In this document: positions 6,520 to 10,757 of the stretch, piece after piece
Layout: each line of letters begins with the position of its first letter
How positions within the stretch are numbered: position 1 is the first letter of the stretch
DNA from: Planctomycetaceae bacterium
GTDB lineage: Bacteria > Planctomycetota > Planctomycetia > Pirellulales > Pirellulaceae
Direction: 5' to 3'
DNA length: 10,757 bases
Assembly: GCA_002685655.1 (NCBI GenBank)
Contig: NYXM01000201.1
Span: 1-10,757, forward strand
The notes under the pieces: model-generated
Seen by the model: only the letters and a program-made list of their open reading frames with translations
Told to the model about the DNA's origin: nothing
Database searches by the model: none
Position numbers and translations under genes: made by a program

Positions 6520-7425
6520 TCAGTTGGACGTCGTTCTCGGCAGCTTGACCAGCGTCACCTCGGTACCATTGTCGTTGAAACGAACCTCTGACATGAACGT
6601 GGTCATCAAGACGAGGCCTTGGCCACCTTCGCGTTCTAATAGGCGATCGTCACCCGGTTTCGGCACTGTCGACGTATCGAACCCCTGACCGTCGTCACGG
6701 ATCACGAACGTCGCTTTTTCGGTAGACATTCTGGCATGGAAATGAATGCGGCGGTCGCAATATGGCTGCAATGATTGACGCTCTTCTACCTCGCTACGCA
6801 GACCTTCGATGGCTGTCGCTTCATCTTCTTCGATCTCTTCGCGGGTCAATTCCAGATTGCCGTGGAGCATTGCGTTAGCCAGCGCGTGCTCGAGCGCCAT
6901 TCCAACCCGTACACGCTCAACAGTGTCGCACAGCTTCATGCCTGACAGCATTTGCTGCATCAAGTCGGCCAAGGGCTCAATCAATGCCGGATCATTGTGG
7001 AGCGTAAAGTCGAATTCGTTGTAATTGAGACAGTCGATCAGACTCGCATAGCTACGGTCCGCTCGCATCAGGCCCAGAACTTGCTCCAAGGTTCCCAACA
7101 ACATTTCGTCTAGCTTGGCTTTGGGAACGTAGGCGGCAGCACCTTCTTCCAATGCCCGCACCGCCAACTCGTCAGAACCGTAGGCAGTCATCAAGACCGC
7201 GGGAATCGACGGATACTGAAACCTCAGCGAACTGACCAGTTCCAACCCATTCATTTCCGGCATATCCATGTCGGTCAGGACGATGTCTGGCCGAACCTTT
7301 TCGATCGCGTCCAAGGCCTTCGCGCCATCTTCAAAATGGGAAACCTCATAGGACGCCTCTTCCAGCATCATCTGAAACTGAATGGCCTGCGTCATACTGT
7401 CTTCGGCGATTAACACGCGTGGCAT
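6520..7425 (-). CDS. Response regulator: receiver domain fused to RsbW-like HATPase_c_2 domain
   Basis: 301 residues from ATG 7425. A longer reading from 7509 adds 28 Arg/Cys-rich residues and lacks a ribosome binding site. Receiver, about 1-120: acidic pair E8-D9 (IAEDS), phospho-acceptor D52 (VLTDMDMP), T80 (VLMTAYG) and K102 (YVPKAK). After a helical linker, the C-terminal part (about 145-296) is a GHKL ATPase of the anti-sigma serine kinase type. Its N-box is EHALANAMLHGN with N184 and H188, the G1 box is DDGQGF at 244-249, and the Gly-rich lid is GGQGL at 267-271. Residues 194-226 form an acidic insertion before the G1 strand. By analogy with RsbW/SpoIIAB, such a domain could phosphorylate or sequester a partner-switch protein under control of receiver phosphorylation; no STAS antagonist or sigma factor is visible nearby. 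It lies 87 bases downstream of cheB in the same operon, suggesting it is an output of the CheA kinase. Confidence 0.85.
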   Translation of the reverse strand: MPRVLIAEDSMTQAIQFQMMLEEASYEVSHFEDGAKALDAIEKVRPDIVLTDMDMPEMNGLELVSSLRFQYPSIPAVLMTAYGSDELAVRALEEGAAAYVPKAKLDEMLLGTLEQVLGLMRADRSYASLIDCLNYNEFDFTLHNDPALIEPLADLMQQMLSGMKLCDTVERVRVGMALEHALANAMLHGNLELTREEIEEDEATAIEGLRSEVEERQSLQPYCDRRIHFHARMSTEKATFVIRDDGQGFDTSTVPKPGDDRLLEREGGQGLVLMTTFMSEVRFNDNGTEVTLVKLPRTTSN

Positions 7426-7430
7426 GCGTT

Positions 7431-7438
7431 CACCCTTT
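7431..7438 (-). promoter_or_regulatory. Shine-Dalgarno site for the receiver-HATPase gene
   Basis: On the - strand AAAGGGTG ends five bases before the ATG at 7425, with the GGG core seven bases from it. It decides in favour of the start MPRVLIAEDS, which is also where receiver homology begins. Confidence 0.55.
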
Positions 7439-7512
7439 CGTGCATCTGGCAGTGGAATTCGATCTTTGCATGGCAGAAAGACTCTCGAACGAAATCGACA
7501 AAAACCCACACC

Positions 7513-8631
7513 TCATCGGCTCGTTCGAAGCAGCTCAAATTGCAGAATCTTGCCAGCAATCTGATCCAGTCCTACGGTATCGTCTACAATCTTCGCTCGA
7601 AGGGCAGCGCCCGGCATGCCGAACACAACCGACGATGCTTCATCTTGAGCGATCACGGTTCCGCCGCACTGTTTGACGACGCGCAGGCCATCAAGGCCAT
7701 CGGAACCCATGCCGGTCATAATGACGGCTAGCGTCGCGTCGCGATACACCCCAGCCACTGAATTAAACAAATAACTTGCCGACGGCCGAAATCCAGCAAT
7801 TGGGGGCGAGTCAGAGATCTCAATGGCGCGACTTCGCGAAACTCCCAAATGCCTCTCCTCCGGCGCGACGTAGACGCGCCCCACAGTTAGAGGGACGCCA
7901 GCTTGCGCCGTCATAACGGGCAACGCTACCGTCGAATTGAGCCACTGTGCAAATCCGTCTGAAAACCCCTTGGCAATGTGCTGTACGATTAGAATGGGCA
8001 AAGGAAAATCTGCTGGCAGGTTAGCCAAGACTTGCTGAATTGCAGGAGGACCACCCGTCGACGCCGCGATCGCAACAATTCCCCGATCCGACGCGACACA
8101 AACGCCCGGACCAAGAAATCGATCGCCACGATTCGCAACGCTGCAATCTTCATTTGCAGGTTCGCGTGAGCCGGTGCCTTCGGTCGTGGCAAGCGGTATC
8201 TCAGGCTGTGACGAGCGAAGGTGACGGACGACTTTGACATCGGCCATCGACCTGACGGTTTCAACCAATTCGGAACAGGCTTCTTCGTAGTTGGCGGCTT
8301 CGGGTCCCGGTGGTTTGCGCAATACGGTCAGCGCCCCGGCCCGCAAGGCACGCATCCCCGAGGCGACTTCATCTTCCATCGTACTGGCCGAGACAATCAC
8401 AATCGGCGTGGGAGTGTCGATCATGATCTGCTTTGTAGCGTCGAAGCCACTCATCCCGGGCATGTGAATGTCCATCGTGATGACATCTGGCCGCAGTTGC
8501 GCCGTCATCTCAACCGCTGCCTGGCCACTATTGGCTTCACCTGCGATTGTCATCTCGTCATCGTTGCTCAGTATCGCGGCAAGCAACGCTCGCGCGGTGG
8601 GTGAATCATCGACGACAAGAACACGGAGCAT
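7513..8631 (-). CDS. cheB: CheB protein-glutamate methylesterase/deamidase
   Basis: A 372-residue protein of the usual CheB length. Receiver, about 1-120: D8-D9 (VVDDS), phospho-acceptor D54 (ITMDIHMP), S81/S83 region (VIVSAST) and K106 (VLRKPPGP). A variable linker at about 135-182 leads to the catalytic domain (about 183-368). The catalytic triad is visible: S191 in AIAASTGGP, H218 in IVQHIAKGF and D311 in MTGMGSDG. The enzyme removes methyl groups from receptor glutamates (and deamidates glutamines) when phosphorylated by CheA, giving adaptation. It starts at the ATG whose product begins MLRVLVVDDS, 39 bases after the cheA stop. The ribosome binding site is weak, which fits translation coupled to cheA. 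No cheR is present in the window. Other receiver proteins lack this esterase domain, so the assignment is firm. Confidence 0.95.
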   Translation of the reverse strand: MLRVLVVDDSPTARALLAAILSNDDEMTIAGEANSGQAAVEMTAQLRPDVITMDIHMPGMSGFDATKQIMIDTPTPIVIVSASTMEDEVASGMRALRAGALTVLRKPPGPEAANYEEACSELVETVRSMADVKVVRHLRSSQPEIPLATTEGTGSREPANEDCSVANRGDRFLGPGVCVASDRGIVAIAASTGGPPAIQQVLANLPADFPLPILIVQHIAKGFSDGFAQWLNSTVALPVMTAQAGVPLTVGRVYVAPEERHLGVSRSRAIEISDSPPIAGFRPSASYLFNSVAGVYRDATLAVIMTGMGSDGLDGLRVVKQCGGTVIAQDEASSVVFGMPGAALRAKIVDDTVGLDQIAGKILQFELLRTSR

Positions 8632-8670
8632 ACGGGTAGCTTTCGGATGCGAGTTCGCGTTACAAGGGTG

Positions 8671-10757
8671 TCAAAGCAACTGCTGAATCGTTTCCACCAG
8701 ATTGTTGCCCTCGAAATCGGCCTTGACGATGTAACCGTCAGCACCTGCCTGGATCCCTCTGGCCTTGTCTTCATCGGTGCCGCGCGCGGTGACCAGGATC
8801 ACAGGTAGCCGCGCCAGTCGATCCGACTTGCGAATCGCCTCGGTTAAACCGAACCCATTGAGTCTTGGCATGTCGACATCACTCACAACGAGATCGAACT
8901 TCGTCTGATCTAACTTTTCCAACGCGAATCGACCATCGGCAGCCGTCTGCACATTGAAGCCTGCGGATTCCAGAATTGCTTGCATCAAGGCACGTGTCGT
9001 GACCGAATCATCCACGACCAACAACCGACGCGGAGCGTCATTCTCCTGTTTGGTCTGGCGCACCACAATCGGAGTTGCCGCTTCGCGGTTGAACTGCGTT
9101 CGCATCACGCTGGCCACATTGAGAACCAACGCGGTCTCTCCCGAGGGCAGCAGCGTACCTCCCGATACGTGTTTGACGTGACGAATGCGACGCCCCAGAA
9201 GTTTTATGGTAATTTCCTGCTCGGCCAGCAATTCGTCGACGATTGTGGCAGTGGACGTGTGGCCAGAACCCATCACCACCACGAGTATTTTCGAGTCTTC
9301 CAACTGGTCGTTCGCGCCCTCCATTCCCAACGTGTCGGTCAGCCTCGCGACGGGAATGGGTGGCCCACCCAACGTTAGAACACGACGTTTGCCGACTGTA
9401 CGAATCTCGTCAAGTGAAATTCGGACAATCTGCTGGACATTGGCAGTCGGGATCGCGTACGTCTGCTGGCCTGCCCGTACCATGATGGCGCGTGTGGTGG
9501 TCAAGGTCAGTGGAAGCCTCAATGCAAACCGCGATCCTCGCCCGGCGACAAAACTCAAATCGACCGAACCCTGCAAGGTTTCAATTTGTGACTGCACGAC
9601 GTCCAGCCCGACTCCTCGACCCGATATGTCTGTGACAATCGATGCCGTCGAAAACCCAGCCATGAAGACCAGCCGAGCCAGCTCGCGATCGTTTTCCGGT
9701 TCAGGAAGCCCTCTTGATCGTGCTTTCTCGCGTATCCGTTCAAGGTCGAATCCCTTTCCGTCGTCTTCCACGACAATCTCGACCTGGGCACCGTGCAGCG
9801 CCGCGGAGACGGTGAGCTGCGCTTTGGCGGATTTTCCTGCAGCCGTGCGCTCTTGTGGAGTCTCTATTCCGTGATCCACCCCGTTCCGGACCAGATGCAT
9901 CAAGGGGTCTTTAAGGCCTTCCAGAACTGCACGATCGAGTTCGACGTCCTTCCCAACGATCACCAGTTTGACCTGTTTTCCAGTTGTCCTCGCAACATCG
10001 CGCACCGCCCGGTCCAATCCGCCACAAGCTTCGGCAAACGGCAACATTCGCACACGGTGCACTTCGTCTTCGAGCGCCGTGCATGCTTGTTTCAGCAAAC
10101 CGCCATCGCGTGACAATTGCGTGCCCACGCGTTCAAGGCCACGTTCCAAACGGGTCAACGATTCCCGATTGAGATTGACGGTCTCCAACAGCCGTTGCAC
10201 GTCCTCTCCGCTGGCCTGCGTCCCTTGATTGGTCAGCCGTTGCAAGGGCTTGACGGTAGCGCGCCATTCTGTGCGGTACTCTGCCACCATTTGGCGCAGT
10301 TCGTCAATGTCATCCACACGCGACTGGACGCGACGGCGCGCGACGAGCAGTTCGCCACTCTGTGCCAAGAGCGCATCGAGCTTTTCGGCAGCCACGCGAA
10401 CCGAAGCTGGCGCCGCCCTGGGTGGCGATACAGGAGGCGTCGGTGGTGTGGGGGATACCGGTGTTCGTGCTGACTGTGACAACTCGGCCGGTTCGCTGTC
10501 AGCTTCGGCAGCAGCTTCAGCTACCTGTACCTTTCGAGCCTTCCTGGCTGGCTTCTTGACTGGCTTCGTACCCGCTTTCTTTTTTGGCTTCTTGCGGATG
10601 GAGCCTCTCTCGGTTGCCAGTTCTCTGGGGGATATCGCGGCCGGTGCCGTCACGTCTCCCAATGGTGGTGACACGTTGTCAGTTACCGTCTGTGGAGGAA
10701 CCGTTGTAGACAGTGACGTGGCTTCTTCGGTTGGCGCAGGCTCCTCCGCAGGCGGCG
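8671..10757 (-). CDS. cheA: CheA-type hybrid histidine kinase with C-terminal receiver (5' partial)
   Basis: The frame is open to the right edge, so the N-terminus, with any phosphotransfer (HPt) domain, lies outside. Residues are numbered from an internal GTG at 10674. A Pro/Ala/Glu/Thr-rich linker, with a Lys/Arg cluster at 27-48, runs to about 90. The dimerisation helices are at about 92-215 (VAAEKLDALLAQSGELLVAR). The GHKL ATPase follows at about 215-388: H260 and N264 in MHLVRNGVDHG (N-box), DDGKGF at 304-309 (G1) and GRGVGLDVV at 352-360 (G2). The CheW-like domain is at about 393-530 (RAIMVRAGQQTYAIPTANV). A receiver at about 548-667 has D555-D556, acceptor D599 (VVSDVDMP), T629 and K651. 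It is the central kinase of a chemosensory array, transferring phosphate to CheB, its own receiver and probably the receiver-HATPase protein downstream. It leads the visible part of the operon. Confidence 0.93.
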   Translation of the reverse strand, partial: PPAEEPAPTEEATSLSTTVPPQTVTDNVSPPLGDVTAPAAISPRELATERGSIRKKPKKKAGTKPVKKPARKARKVQVAEAAAEADSEPAELSQSARTPVSPTPPTPPVSPPRAAPASVRVAAEKLDALLAQSGELLVARRRVQSRVDDIDELRQMVAEYRTEWRATVKPLQRLTNQGTQASGEDVQRLLETVNLNRESLTRLERGLERVGTQLSRDGGLLKQACTALEDEVHRVRMLPFAEACGGLDRAVRDVARTTGKQVKLVIVGKDVELDRAVLEGLKDPLMHLVRNGVDHGIETPQERTAAGKSAKAQLTVSAALHGAQVEIVVEDDGKGFDLERIREKARSRGLPEPENDRELARLVFMAGFSTASIVTDISGRGVGLDVVQSQIETLQGSVDLSFVAGRGSRFALRLPLTLTTTRAIMVRAGQQTYAIPTANVQQIVRISLDEIRTVGKRRVLTLGGPPIPVARLTDTLGMEGANDQLEDSKILVVVMGSGHTSTATIVDELLAEQEITIKLLGRRIRHVKHVSGGTLLPSGETALVLNVASVMRTQFNREAATPIVVRQTKQENDAPRRLLVVDDSVTTRALMQAILESAGFNVQTAADGRFALEKLDQTKFDLVVSDVDMPRLNGFGLTEAIRKSDRLARLPVILVTARGTDEDKARGIQAGADGYIVKADFEGNNLVETIQQLL

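Noticed and set aside
7426..7509. N-terminal extension of the receiver-HATPase protein from 7509
   Set aside because: The extra residues (Arg/Cys/Phe-rich) do not belong to the receiver fold, and a good ribosome binding site sits just before ATG 7425.
9185..9874. 229-residue open frame on the + strand opposite cheA
   Set aside because: It lies wholly within the well-supported cheA coding region on the other strand, and its Ser/Arg/Thr-rich translation shows no domain. It is a shadow of cheA codon use.
1..10757. tRNA, rRNA, CRISPR arrays, insertion sequences or attachment sites
   Set aside because: Reading both strands by eye shows dense protein-coding sequence with short gaps (none above 100 bases), no repeat-spacer pattern, no transposase motifs and no tRNA-like cloverleaf.

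Overview
The window reads as chromosomal DNA of a Gram-negative-type bacterium. The gene mix suggests a member of the Planctomycetota: split PilM/PilN/PilO-like assembly proteins, a bitopic GspC/PilP-like protein, a PilQ/GspD-type secretin with a TPR-like tail, and a receiver-HATPase fusion beside che genes. That taxonomic guess is inference from gene content only. The window starts exactly with a HindIII site (AAGCTT), which may be a cloning or contig boundary.

Left half (1-6445, all + strand): a compact operon for a type IV pilus / type II secretion-like envelope machine. In order it holds the 3' end of an unidentified small or partial gene, a GspH/FimT-like minor pseudopilin, PilM (cytoplasmic actin-like ATPase), PilN and PilO (inner-membrane bitopic proteins, joined by an ATGA overlap), a GspC/PilP-like inner-membrane connector, and a large outer-membrane secretin. 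The connector is split over two reading frames at a run of six C (3680-3685). The 5' part carries the membrane anchor and the 3' part the secretin-binding homology-region domain, so this is a frameshift, whether a sequencing error, a mutation or recoding. No assembly ATPase (PilB/GspE), prepilin peptidase or PilC/GspF is visible.

Right half (6520-10757, all - strand, convergent with the first operon): a chemosensory cluster transcribed right to left. It holds a CheA-type histidine kinase with a C-terminal receiver (5' end outside the window), a CheB methylesterase, and a response regulator whose output is an RsbW-like HATPase_c_2 domain. No CheR, CheW, receptor or flagellar gene is seen. The 74-base convergent gap holds two weak hairpins.

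Working model (inference): PilM-PilN-PilO-connector form the inner-membrane platform that couples a cytoplasmic motor and pseudopilus to the secretin. The adjacent Che-like system senses a signal through a receptor encoded elsewhere, adapts through CheB, and signals through the receiver-HATPase protein. Proximity to the pilus/secretion operon makes control of surface motility or secretion plausible, but nothing in the sequence proves that link. Apart from the frameshift and some unusual domain extensions, these are recognisable families, and I see no wholly new system.
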